Source: an uncultured Alphaproteobacteria bacterium (GTDB taxonomy: Bacteria > Pseudomonadota > Alphaproteobacteria > UBA7887). From it: 15,134 nt of DNA. Location: assembly GCA_913044255.1 (NCBI GenBank), contig CAJWOI010000025.1, positions 1-15,134 on the forward strand. The letters are read 5' to 3'. A program made the translations under genes and the position numbers. Below the pieces are notes generated by a model. That model saw only the letters and a program-made list of their open reading frames with translations. It searched no databases and was not told where the DNA came from. Below, piece after piece: positions 7,271 through 14,085 of this stretch (within the stretch, counting starts at the first letter, position 1; each line of letters starts with the position of its first letter).

Positions 7271-7320
7271 GGGCGCGTAGCTCAGCGGGAGAGCACCACG
7301 TTGACATCGTGGGGGTCGCT
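7271..7320 (+). pseudogene. Truncated tRNA-Val(GAC), 5' two-thirds only
   Basis: These fifty bases are identical to the first fifty of the intact tRNA-Val at 11206. They cover the 5' acceptor strand GGGCGCG, the D arm, the full anticodon arm with loop TTGACAT, the variable loop and the first three bases of the T stem. After GGTCGCT the sequence changes to CGCCAACTCG, with no T loop, 3' acceptor strand or CCA. It cannot form a tRNA. It lies 113 bases upstream of an integrase start, so it is best read as one end of an integrated element or as an old tRNA copy broken by a deletion. Confidence 0.92.
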
Positions 7321-7365
7321 CGCCAACTCGCCATCAACAGATACACTTTCCCCCTCTATATCAGA

Positions 7366-7399
7366 CCTCTAGAAGAGGTTGGCAGGATTGCTGCCGACC
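7366..7399 (+). promoter_or_regulatory. Two overlapping hairpins upstream of the integrase remnant
   Basis: CCTCT-AGA-AGAGG (7366-7378) overlaps GGTTGGCAG-GATTG-CTGCCGACC (7377-7399; nine pairs with one G-U). They share two bases at 7377-7378 and would compete. No T-run follows. They could be an attachment or arm-type repeat or an RNA leader of the integrase gene; this is speculative. Confidence 0.3.
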
Positions 7400-7433
7400 T
7401 TCGTTGCCGCCCTGGCACACTGCGGAGGCTGAT

Positions 7434-7670
7434 ATGGCGACAATACGCAAACGAAACCGGAAATGGCACGTCCAGATCCGGCGCAAAGACCACCCTACCC
7501 TCACCCGGAGTTTCGATATGCGAAAGCAAGCATCCGCCTGGGCACGCGAAGAGGAATCCAAACTCGATCGCATCCAGGCTTGGCAATCCCCGGTATCGAT
7601 GCACCGACTGACCCTTGCCGACCTGGTGCGCCGCTATCGCAAGGAAGAGGTGCCGAAGAAACGTGGGTCA
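7434..7670 (+). pseudogene. Tyrosine integrase remnant (N-terminal domain only)
   Basis: From the ATG at 7434 (GGAGG five bases upstream) 79 codons read as the start of a phage/island tyrosine recombinase: MATIRKRNRKWHVQIRRK, then TRSFDMRKQASAWAREEE, then LTLADLVRRYRKEEVPKKRG. This covers the N-terminal arm-binding domain and the first part of the core-binding domain. Integrases of this kind are about 330-400 residues; the whole catalytic domain (R-H-R-Y) is missing. The frame stays open to 7823, but after about 7668 the bases belong to the end of the DUF3299 gene on the other strand, so those residues are antisense noise. The break falls at the DUF3299 stop codon. A start codon TTG at 7404 is less likely. 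Confidence 0.85.
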
Positions 7671-8156
7671 TCATTGTGCAACCTGGTGGACGTCCTCCAT
7701 GCGATAATAGTAGCCGTTCCAGTCTTCTATACGGATCTTAAATACGCCTGTTACCACCACAGGCTCCGTAGTGAAACCAAGTGGTTCATCACAACTAAGT
7801 TCCACAAAACCTTCCGGCCCTGAAGGCAAACAAAACGGGCAATGAGGAGAATTGAGGCTAAGCAATTGACGCCGGCCCATGCTATCCAATGGCATCAAGA
7901 AACCCACCATCTTAACACGCTCACCATCCAACGCCCGTATCTCATCGGCATAATCCGGCACAAGATCGTTCTCATCCCAAGCTAAATCCACCTTGGAAAG
8001 AATGTCCCAGGAAACGGCACCATCCACCTCAGGCAAAGGCACGCCCGCATAGCCGCCGTCCGCCCATGGATTGACATTGCTTTGGGCCAAAGCAAAGCCT
8101 CCAAACGGCATCGCCAAGGCTATTCCCAGTATACTCAACCCGACAATCCGATTCAC
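7671..8156 (-). CDS. DUF3299 exported protein of the ABC cassette
   Basis: 161 residues from the GTG at 8156, which has AAGGGTGA just upstream and starts five bases after the permease stop; a longer frame to 8195 would overlap the permease. A signal peptide spans about 1-25 (ending ALAQS). The body matches DUF3299: SWDILSKVDL near 49-58, DGERVKMVGFLMPL (77-90), a CPFC motif (Cys106, Cys109) and Cys122, then VVVTGVFKI and a C-terminal YYYRMEDV strand. The CxxC plus Cys could bind metal or be redox active. Family members commonly sit next to a MacB-like ATPase and permease, as in the Pseudomonas aeruginosa PA4063-PA4066 zinc-starvation operon (recalled, not searched). Its stop abuts the integrase remnant. 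Confidence 0.87.
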   Translation of the reverse strand: MNRIVGLSILGIALAMPFGGFALAQSNVNPWADGGYAGVPLPEVDGAVSWDILSKVDLAWDENDLVPDYADEIRALDGERVKMVGFLMPLDSMGRRQLLSLNSPHCPFCLPSGPEGFVELSCDEPLGFTTEPVVVTGVFKIRIEDWNGYYYRMEDVHQVAQ

Positions 8157-8160
8157 GATA

Positions 8161-9426
8161 TCACCCTTTAGATAGAACTTCCGAAACATCCACACGATAG
8201 GCCTGAATCGCCGGCAACAAGCCGGCCATCACACCGATGCCAAGCGAAAGGGCTATAAGATATACTTCACCTGGGAGCCAAGTTAAGCCCGACAAATGTA
8301 ACTGATGTTCACGCCACAGCCACTGACCTGTCAGCTCCGCAATCAAATGGCCAAGCACGAGCCCAATAAGCGCCCCTGCAAAACTCAACAACAAACCCTC
8401 TACTAGAAACTGCCAAAGGACACGCCTCCGGCTTGCGCCAAGAGCACGAAATACAGCTATATCGTAACGACGCTCAAACAGAGCACTGTACAAAGCAACG
8501 AAGATACCGATACCAGCGCTGACCACTAGTACCATCGAGAAAGCTCGAAAGCCATCTATACCCGCGCCCACAAGCTTGAATATGCGCGAAATTTCGTACC
8601 CTGGCAACGCCGCCTGCATAGAAGTCTGCGCATTTATTACTCGCGGCAACGTAACCGCTGCAATGGGATTGGAAAACCGAACCAGCAATGCCGTGATCTC
8701 CTGAGCATCATTACTGTGCATTTCGCTAGTCTTATCCGCTGCCTCTTCATTATTGTGAGGGATTTCCGCACGATCAACATGATTTCCCTTGGCTAAGTCC
8801 GTTCCCGGCGACACCCCATGCGCGATCCAAACACTCTGAACCGAGGTCAAAATTAGTCGGTCAACAACTGTACCGCTGGGAGCAAAAATGCCTGTAACCA
8901 AATATGGGTTCTGAGCATGGGCACTGCCTCCATCAGCAAAGCCGTGACTGGCTATAAAACGGTCGCCAACTGTCAATCCCAGATCTCGGGCAACAAGCGC
9001 GCCCAGCGTCACTTCCAGGGGATTCTCCCAGAGAGTACCTACTGCAATCACCACCTTGTAATGACGAGGGTAATCGTGGTTTGTGCCTACGATACGGAAG
9101 CTTCGAAAGCTATCACCAAGCGCAAGTGGGAAAGTTTCCTTTACCATAGGATTGGCTGCGAGTGCGTCTGCATCAGCTAGACGAATATTCCCTGTTGGCA
9201 CGTCGAGATGATATATGCCCGACAAAATAAGTTGTGTCGGGCTCCCCTTTGCACCGACTACCATGTCGATGCCCTCCGCATTCCGGGTCATTTGCCCTTC
9301 CAGTTGTTCCGTGAAGAGCATCAATAAGGTAATTGCCGCAATGCCCAGAGCCAACAGCGTCAGATTTAGGCACGTGTGAAGTGGACGCGATCGGACATAC
9401 GCCAATGCAATGGTAAATACGTTCAT
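8161..9426 (-). CDS. ABC transporter permease, FtsX/MacB/LolCE type
   Basis: 421 residues. A single N-terminal helix (about 17-39) is followed by a large periplasmic domain (about 45-290) and three C-terminal helices (about 296-318, 345-368, 390-410), the FtsX/MacB four-helix layout. The family-typical segment RRYDIAVFRALGASRRRVLWQF lies between C-terminal helices, and the chain ends RVDVSEVLSKG. Residues 220-245 form a polar insert rich in His, Asn and Glu. Such permeases do not transport small solutes through a channel; they work mechanically on periplasmic or lipoprotein substrates. Its ATG overlaps the ATPase stop by four bases (ATGA), and DUF3299 follows at once, so the three are translationally coupled. 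Confidence 0.93.
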   Translation of the reverse strand: MNVFTIALAYVRSRPLHTCLNLTLLALGIAAITLLMLFTEQLEGQMTRNAEGIDMVVGAKGSPTQLILSGIYHLDVPTGNIRLADADALAANPMVKETFPLALGDSFRSFRIVGTNHDYPRHYKVVIAVGTLWENPLEVTLGALVARDLGLTVGDRFIASHGFADGGSAHAQNPYLVTGIFAPSGTVVDRLILTSVQSVWIAHGVSPGTDLAKGNHVDRAEIPHNNEEAADKTSEMHSNDAQEITALLVRFSNPIAAVTLPRVINAQTSMQAALPGYEISRIFKLVGAGIDGFRAFSMVLVVSAGIGIFVALYSALFERRYDIAVFRALGASRRRVLWQFLVEGLLLSFAGALIGLVLGHLIAELTGQWLWREHQLHLSGLTWLPGEVYLIALSLGIGVMAGLLPAIQAYRVDVSEVLSKG

Positions 9427-10079
9427 GTCCCGTCTGCTATACCCGGTAAGTCAAATCTGTATGGGAAACGATGACGAACACGGCCATCATGAGTCGCCAC
9501 AACCAAAACACTTTCATTCAAAATAGCTTGTTCAAGGAGTAGCTCGATAACACGGTGAGCATTCACATCATCAAGATTTGATGTGGGCTCATCGGCCAGA
9601 ATAATTTTTGGTTGATTAACCAAGGCACGTGCCAAAGCAACTCGCTGAGCCTGTCCATAACTAAGTTGCCGCGGGTAACAATGTGCCTTGTCTGAAATAC
9701 CAAGTCGTTCAAGCAACTCATACGCATCTTGGAGGTTGGTCATACATCCAGTCAAATTCTGCACAAGTAAAAGGTTTTCAATGATAGTTAGGGCATCAAT
9801 CAAGTGCAGCTGCTGAAATACGATACCGATTTGCCGGCCACGCAACGAATCCCGTGCCGAGCCAGACAACGAGGCAAGTTCCTGTCCTGCCACTGTCACG
9901 GTGCCTGTACTCGGAGCCAGAAGACCAGCGAGAATATTCAACAAGGTAGTCTTGCCACTACCCGATGGTCCAAGGAACAACCAGTGCTGGCCCTCATCAG
10001 CAGACCAATCCGGTGGCTCCAATACAACTGCGCCCCCGTAGGAATGTTTCAGTCCTTCAAATTTAAGTGCAGCCGCCAC
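9423..10079 (-). CDS. ABC transporter ATP-binding protein, LolD/MacB type
   Basis: 218 residues from a GTG at 10079 with GGAAG about eight bases upstream. All ATPase motifs are present: Walker A GPSGSGKTT (37-45), Q-loop Gln89 (IVFQQLHL), signature LSYGQAQRVALARAL (139-153; Tyr where LSGGQ has the first Gly), Walker B KIILADEP (158-165), D-loop SNLD, and switch His197 (ATHDGR). Size and motifs fit the LolD/MacB/FtsE group that pairs with FtsX-like permeases. It is the first gene of the ATPase-permease-DUF3299 cassette. No clear Zur-type palindrome was visible in the 120 bases upstream. Confidence 0.95.
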   Translation of the reverse strand: MAAALKFEGLKHSYGGAVVLEPPDWSADEGQHWLFLGPSGSGKTTLLNILAGLLAPSTGTVTVAGQELASLSGSARDSLRGRQIGIVFQQLHLIDALTIIENLLLVQNLTGCMTNLQDAYELLERLGISDKAHCYPRQLSYGQAQRVALARALVNQPKIILADEPTSNLDDVNAHRVIELLLEQAILNESVLVVATHDGRVRHRFPYRFDLPGIADGT

Positions 10080-10198
10080 GAATTCGCTTCCATTTCGACT
10101 CTACAAAAGGCCAACACAGCTTGAGCGCCACGTTTTTTACTACACGGGTAAGCCCCATAGCTTTCTGCAGAAACACTTCTGTTGACCAGAGGCTAGTC

Positions 10199-10507
10199 TT
10201 ACATACGGACCTGACTATCCCCAGTAGCTTCGCCATTTACGTAACACTGAGTGCCTTCTACCTTGACCTCATCATTGGTGTCGGCCGGGCACGGAATGTA
10301 GTAATTTGGAATCTCTATATGCAGTAGCACTGGCGGATTACTGGGAGTGAAGACCGCGCTGTCTCCGGGATTAATGCGGCGTTGCCACTTCTCCGCGGTC
10401 ACTTTCAAACTATGCTCGGTGCCATTGGTAATCGTCAACGCGCTCGCTTTCGTTGCTACAGTCACAACCAACAACATGCTCGCTAAGCCTACACTAATTG
10501 AATTCAT
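10199..10507 (-). CDS. Small exported protein of unknown function
   Basis: 102 residues from the ATG at 10507, with GGAG about eight bases upstream. The frame is open further, to 10645, but those extra 46 residues are not protein-like and would bury the signal peptide. A signal peptide spans 1-23 (KASA end). The mature part is about 79 residues, beta-rich, with two cysteines (PCPAD and TQCYV) that could form a disulfide. It lies 120 bases upstream of the ABC ATPase on the same strand, where pseudomonad cassettes of this kind carry a different, His-rich DUF2796 protein. I do not recognise the family. It might be a periplasmic partner of the transporter. Confidence 0.65.
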   Translation of the reverse strand: MNSISVGLASMLLVVTVATKASALTITNGTEHSLKVTAEKWQRRINPGDSAVFTPSNPPVLLHIEIPNYYIPCPADTNDEVKVEGTQCYVNGEATGDSQVRM

Positions 10508-10716
10508 GACTTCACTCCAAAAAGACACCGTATTCGGTAGCCCTACTTTTCGACCTAAGCATGCATCCAACTTTGGTCGACCAGTCGCATGACCCGACCA
10601 TGCGGTGATAACCTGACCACAAGTTGGATTCTGTATCTCCATCATGCATACCGCTAGGGTCTCTCGGGATCAATCAATTCTTCAATCAGATCCACCAGCT
10701 TGAAAATATTAAGTCA

Positions 10717-10732
10717 ATTTTGCGTGCAAAAT
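10717..10732. promoter_or_regulatory. Perfect inverted repeat, possible operator
   Basis: ATTTTGCGTGCAAAAT is a 7-2-7 palindrome in an AT-rich noncoding stretch. It lies 60 bases before the EF-hand mini-ORF and 210 bases upstream of the small exported protein. It has the form of a dimeric regulator site, but no regulator is identified. Confidence 0.35.
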
Positions 10733-10790
10733 ATCAGGATTTTCATGGAGTTTAGAATAAATAGCAGGAATTAACATTGCCTCAATATTA

Positions 10791-10991
10791 TTGCTCCCGA
10801 TAACGGCATCGTCCATCCTTCATAGCTTCGACTATGATGACGACGGGCTTTTGTCAGAGAACGAAGTGTTGGGTGACACCGCATTTGCAGAACTAGTTGG
10901 GATTGATGCTGCTTTTACCCAGGTAAGTGAATTAACTTCTGGTGCAGGGGGCACAGTTGGTGAAGAAAACCCGCACGAAGTCCCCTTTTGA
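10791..10991 (+). CDS. EF-hand mini-ORF, gene or gene remnant
   Basis: 66 codons from a TTG at 10791; the frame is open back to a TAA at 10758 with no ATG or GTG, so the start is uncertain. Residues 14-25 (DYDDDGLLSENE) are a canonical EF-hand calcium loop with Asp at 1, 3 and 5, Gly at 6, Ser at 9 and Glu at 12, preceded by a short helix-like stretch LHSF. No second EF-hand and no signal peptide are seen. It could be a short calcium-binding peptide or the surviving piece of a longer EF-hand protein broken during the rearrangements of this segment. Confidence 0.35.
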   Translation: MLPITASSILHSFDYDDDGLLSENEVLGDTAFAELVGIDAAFTQVSELTSGAGGTVGEENPHEVPF

Positions 10992-11205
10992 GTTGGATTT
11001 GGAACGGGAAAGCCAAGGTTATGGATGATCGTCGCTTAACCGCATACCTCATATCCTCGTGCCGCTATACTTGCGTCTCTGGCACAGTTCGGGGACAGTG
11101 CGAGCAAAATTCACCCAAAAAAGGTTAATTCCCCGGTGAATCCAGGTATAGTGAGTTATTCGATGCGGGCCAGAATGGCTTTAGTGTCAGATACTTGATG
11201 GATAA
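10992..11205. other. Leader region of tRNA-Val
   Basis: About 210 bases without a supported gene. It contains an ATTCACC / GGTGAAT inverted repeat (11109-11115 and 11135-11141) with a 19-base interval, and must hold the tRNA promoter, though no convincing -35/-10 pair was picked by eye. The minus-strand frame crossing it is a tRNA-antisense artefact. Confidence 0.35.
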
Positions 11206-11280
11206 GGGCGCGTAGCTCAGCGGGAGAGCACCACGTTGACATCGTGGGGGTCGCTGGTTCAATCCCAGCCGCGCCCACCA
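11206..11280 (+). tRNA. tRNA-Val(GAC)
   Basis: 75 bases including an encoded CCA. The acceptor strands GGGCGCG and CGCGCCC pair fully. The D stem is GCTC/GAGC, the anticodon stem CCACG/CGTGG with loop TTGACAT (anticodon GAC, reading GUC/GUU valine codons), the variable loop GGGTC, and the T stem GCTGG/CCAGC with loop TTCAATC; A73 precedes CCA. Its first 50 bases recur exactly at 7271. It is the only complete RNA gene seen. Confidence 0.97.
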
Positions 11281-11358
11281 CAAACAATCGTTGGAGAACA
11301 TCGCGCTTACGGCAAACTCGCGCGGCCGCAACAGCCCACTGAAGCCTGCGGTTGCTTC

Positions 11359-12192
11359 CTACTTAGGTTTTGCGAACTTTAGGGTCATGCGGTCGGACTC
11401 CCCAATGGCGAGGCTGACTTCTCGCGCCTCACCTTCGGCCCGAAGTGTTGGGGGCAAACGCCAGACACGATCGTTCTCAGTTGGCACATCCAAGGAATTG
11501 GAATTGAGCTCTGAGGTTGCCTCCAAGGAAAATCCTGCGGCCTCAAATGCATCAATGACACGTGATTGTTTCAAGTAACCTTGCGAACCATTGGCCCACT
11601 CGCGGTCGTTGGATTCAGGCGCTCTATGCTGCACGACGCCGACAATCCCACCTGGCTTTAAAAGAACATACGCCTCTGCCGCGGCTTCATCGAGCAGCCA
11701 GGAATCGAAACGATTTAGGTGATGCAGCGAACGGATAAAAAGAACGCGGTCTACCTGTCCTGCAAGTTCCGCCGGAGCCTGCCCTATAATAAAGGCACCA
11801 AGCTCTGGAGGGTGGCTCGAGAGAGATGCCGTCTGGCCGGGAAATGTTTGCAGCCAGTTCTCAATTTGCTGCCGCCAAGACTCCCAGCGATCTCCGGCAA
11901 CTCGTTTGAATAAATCGACACTATAATTCGCACCAAAGAATCTTCCGCCGGACCCAACATAGGGCACTAAAATTCGGGTGTACCAACCGGATCCCGGCAG
12001 TGTCTCCACCACGGTCATTCCCGGCTCAACTTCGAAAAAGGACAGAGTTTCTATCGGATTTCGGTATTGGTCGCGGGTCCGATCTTCTTCTGACCGTCCG
12101 GCAACGATCGTTTCCAAATCGTTCGCATGAACGGTCGCGCTAAAGAAAAAAGCAACAGCAACTCCAGCCAACACCCAATTCAATCGTCTCAT
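11359..12192 (-). CDS. Exported SAM-methyltransferase-like protein (COG4798 type)
   Basis: 277 residues from the ATG at 12192, which has GAGG eight bases upstream; an in-frame start at 12210 is less likely. A signal peptide spans 1-23 (ending VHA). The mature part begins with AGRSEEDRTRDQYRNP and has a class I methyltransferase core: PGMTVVETLPGSGWYTRIL (motif I with a G-S-G turn), a helix and an acidic strand end, DRVLFIRSLHHL (motif near the active site), LLKPGGIVGVVQH (motif after beta-5), and AFEAAGFSLEA. This is the layout of periplasmic predicted methyltransferases of unknown substrate. Export is unusual because SAM is made in the cytoplasm. It is the last gene of the minus-strand group, 62 bases after the SDR. 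Confidence 0.85.
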   Translation of the reverse strand: MRRLNWVLAGVAVAFFFSATVHANDLETIVAGRSEEDRTRDQYRNPIETLSFFEVEPGMTVVETLPGSGWYTRILVPYVGSGGRFFGANYSVDLFKRVAGDRWESWRQQIENWLQTFPGQTASLSSHPPELGAFIIGQAPAELAGQVDRVLFIRSLHHLNRFDSWLLDEAAAEAYVLLKPGGIVGVVQHRAPESNDREWANGSQGYLKQSRVIDAFEAAGFSLEATSELNSNSLDVPTENDRVWRLPPTLRAEGEAREVSLAIGESDRMTLKFAKPK

Positions 12193-12253
12193 CGTTTCAC
12201 CTCTTTGCACATACCATATCCAGATGGCTTCTCATTAACATTGTAGAGTTTCA

Positions 12254-12964
12254 TTACCAAACCTCCCCAAATGGTCGAAGGTCAACGTCAAATGTCCATG
12301 CAGACCGGTCTTGGTGCGCAACATGGTAGACTGTTTCAGCGATCGCGGGAGGTTTACAAAAATAATCGTCCGGTTTATCGGACGGAGCCAAATGGCGAGT
12401 CCATGGTGTATCAATTCGAGCATCGATGAGCACGTAAGCGACATGTACACCTTTTGGCCCCAAGTCACGAGCCATCGATTGTGCAAGTATACGCTGAGCC
12501 GCCTTGGTCGGTGCAAAGAGCGCGAAATTGGCCTTACCACGAATTGCCGACGTATTCCCAGTTACTATGATAGCGCCTTTTCCGGCCTCGATCATAGCAG
12601 GCGCCGTCGCTCGAGCTAGATATAGAAGTGCCGTAGTGTTAATCCTGAAGTTGCGCTCCAAATGCTCAGGCTTATCTCCCAGGAAACTCTGAAAGCTACC
12701 GCCGGCCGCATTATGAATTACTACCTCCGGCGCACCCATCTCGACAGCGACACGCTCCGCTGTCTCAGTTAAGTGATCCAGATCCATTACGTTGCACTGA
12801 TAACCTCGGGATCCCTCAAGCTCCACCTCAAATCGATCTAGGCGCTCCTTCGTTCGTGCTAACATGGCAATTCTATAACCACCAGCAGAAAAACGGCGAG
12901 CACATGCCCCTCCCGTACCCTCTCCGAGTCCGGTAATTAGGCAAACAGGTCCCTTTTCAGGCAT
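12254..12964 (-). CDS. SDR-family protein with Phe in place of catalytic Tyr
   Basis: 236 residues with a Rossmann fold. The glycine-rich motif is incomplete, TGLGEGTG (11-18), the NNAG motif reads HNAAG (84-88), and the active-site region has Ser139 (GNTSAIRG) and Lys154, but the YxxxK Tyr is Phe150 (FAPTK). This combination is the mark of the classical SDR subgroup 10 (cd05373), described as having Phe for Tyr with the nearby Lys kept. Normal oxidoreductase chemistry is therefore doubtful, and the true reaction is unknown. It starts 45 bases after the aldolase gene and is probably co-transcribed with it, so it may act on the same compounds. Confidence 0.9.
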   Translation of the reverse strand: MPEKGPVCLITGLGEGTGGACARRFSAGGYRIAMLARTKERLDRFEVELEGSRGYQCNVMDLDHLTETAERVAVEMGAPEVVIHNAAGGSFQSFLGDKPEHLERNFRINTTALLYLARATAPAMIEAGKGAIIVTGNTSAIRGKANFALFAPTKAAQRILAQSMARDLGPKGVHVAYVLIDARIDTPWTRHLAPSDKPDDYFCKPPAIAETVYHVAHQDRSAWTFDVDLRPFGEVW

Positions 12965-13008
12965 AATCCCCCCTAGCTCAGCGCCCTTAAGTAAATAAGT
13001 TCAGCGAC

Positions 13009-13974
13009 TCATGCTGCGCGTGGTACCGATCCGTCGACTTTTATGTCGGCTTCTTTGACGGCCGCCTCAAGCCTAACGATTTCCGTATGTTCTAGTTTGC
13101 AAAGTGGAGGTCGGACTACCGCCTTGGGAATTCGACCAAGGATAACGGCAGTCTCCTTCATGCGATTGTGCATATCGAGAAATGGCGGTGCGTAAAAAGC
13201 TTGGATCATTGGATAAATACGATCGTTGACAGCCCTAGCACGGACAAGGTCTTTAGCCTGAACCGCCCGCCAAAGTTCCACCTGCAAATCAGCAATTACG
13301 CTACCGGCCCCGGACAATAGGCCTTTGCACCCCATCACCAAAGACGACATAAGCCAAGCGCTATGCGTCGTCAAAATATTCACAGGCCGAGACAAACTCT
13401 GGAAGACACGAATATGCTTTTCGTGGAGCATCGGGTCGTTACACCAATCCTTGATCGCCGTTATGGTGGGCACTTCTTCGCAAAGGCGCAGCAAAGTTTC
13501 AAACGTATGCCCAAGACCTCCCCCGAGTGGATACTGAAAAATAATCAAAGGAAGATCTGTAGCTTCTGCAATGGTCTTGAAGTGTGCTGCTGCCATCTCG
13601 GGACGTAGTTGGCCACCCATAGAAATCGAGTTCGGTGGAAACACCAGCAACGCGGATGCACCGCCGGCCTCTGCCATCCGGGCGAGGTCGGCAGCCAGAG
13701 CACTGCCATCAGCGTAGATACCGTTGACAATAGGAACGCCCGCGACTTCATCCTTGGTGATATCCAGGACCCGACATTGTTCATCAAAACTACATGCGTG
13801 CGCCTCTGATGCATGTGCGTTTACCGTTATCGCAGATATTCCGTCGACGCCGATAACGTGGCGCAAATGCTTACGGTAATTCTGTTCGTCAATAGAAAAG
13901 TCATCATCAAACGGCAACAGACACGCCGGGATAACTCCAGCCGGTACAAACGGTTTAAGACCCACCATCTCCAT
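13009..13974 (-). CDS. Dihydrodipicolinate synthase/N-acetylneuraminate lyase-family aldolase
   Basis: 321 residues forming a TIM barrel of the DHDPS/NAL class I aldolase superfamily. The Schiff-base lysine is Lys175 (TAIKDW) and the conserved Tyr is Tyr148 (IFQYPLGGG). The substrate-carboxylate loop, GTTGE in true DapA, is VNAHASE (51-57), so this is not a standard lysine-biosynthesis DapA. Members act in sugar acid, hydroxyproline or aromatic side-chain cleavage (pyruvate-dependent lyases or hydratase-aldolases). The start is either ATG 13974 or ATG 13968; GGAG fits the second better. It lies between the Abhydrolase_10 and SDR genes on one strand, suggesting a shared catabolic route. Confidence 0.92.
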   Translation of the reverse strand: MEMVGLKPFVPAGVIPACLLPFDDDFSIDEQNYRKHLRHVIGVDGISAITVNAHASEAHACSFDEQCRVLDITKDEVAGVPIVNGIYADGSALAADLARMAEAGGASALLVFPPNSISMGGQLRPEMAAAHFKTIAEATDLPLIIFQYPLGGGLGHTFETLLRLCEEVPTITAIKDWCNDPMLHEKHIRVFQSLSRPVNILTTHSAWLMSSLVMGCKGLLSGAGSVIADLQVELWRAVQAKDLVRARAVNDRIYPMIQAFYAPPFLDMHNRMKETAVILGRIPKAVVRPPLCKLEHTEIVRLEAAVKEADIKVDGSVPRAA

Positions 13975-14085
13975 CTCCGTAACTCGTCATCTGATATTCA
14001 TTTCTTTAACGCCAACCACTATCGTGCCTTCCAGTATAACATAATCCACATTTCGGCCTGCACCCCAAAAATCTAGACTCAAAAT

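Larger units (their letters stand above)
7271..11255 (+). mobile_element. Possible decayed tRNA-Val-targeted integrated element
   Basis: A 50-bp perfect direct repeat (7271-7320 and 11206-11255), consisting of tRNA-Val sequence, brackets about 3.9 kb. An integrase gene remnant reads inward from the left repeat, as in tRNA-targeted islands. Inside are an ABC transporter cassette, a small exported protein and a mini-ORF. Most tRNA-targeted elements duplicate the 3' end of the tRNA; here the 5' part is duplicated. An element that rebuilds the 5' half would explain this, as would an old tandem tRNA plus deletion. Because the integrase is cut off, the element cannot move by itself. The boundaries are inferred. 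Confidence 0.45.

Noticed and set aside
7671..7823. C-terminal part of the open frame continuing the integrase
   Set aside because: These bases are the reverse strand of the DUF3299 gene; the residues have no integrase character.
10508..10645. N-terminal extension of the small exported protein
   Set aside because: A start at 10507 has a good ribosome binding site and a signal peptide; the extension would hide it.
11125..11331. Minus-strand open frame across the tRNA reading WARLGLNQRPPRCQRG
   Set aside because: This is the well-known artefact of translating the antisense of a tRNA gene; it overlaps tRNA-Val(GAC).
12235..12540. Minus-strand open frame inside the SDR gene
   Set aside because: Shadow frame of the SDR, whose motifs are clear in the other frame.
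13009..13974. Calling the aldolase dapA of lysine biosynthesis
   Set aside because: The GTTGE loop is replaced and the neighbours are not amino acid genes.
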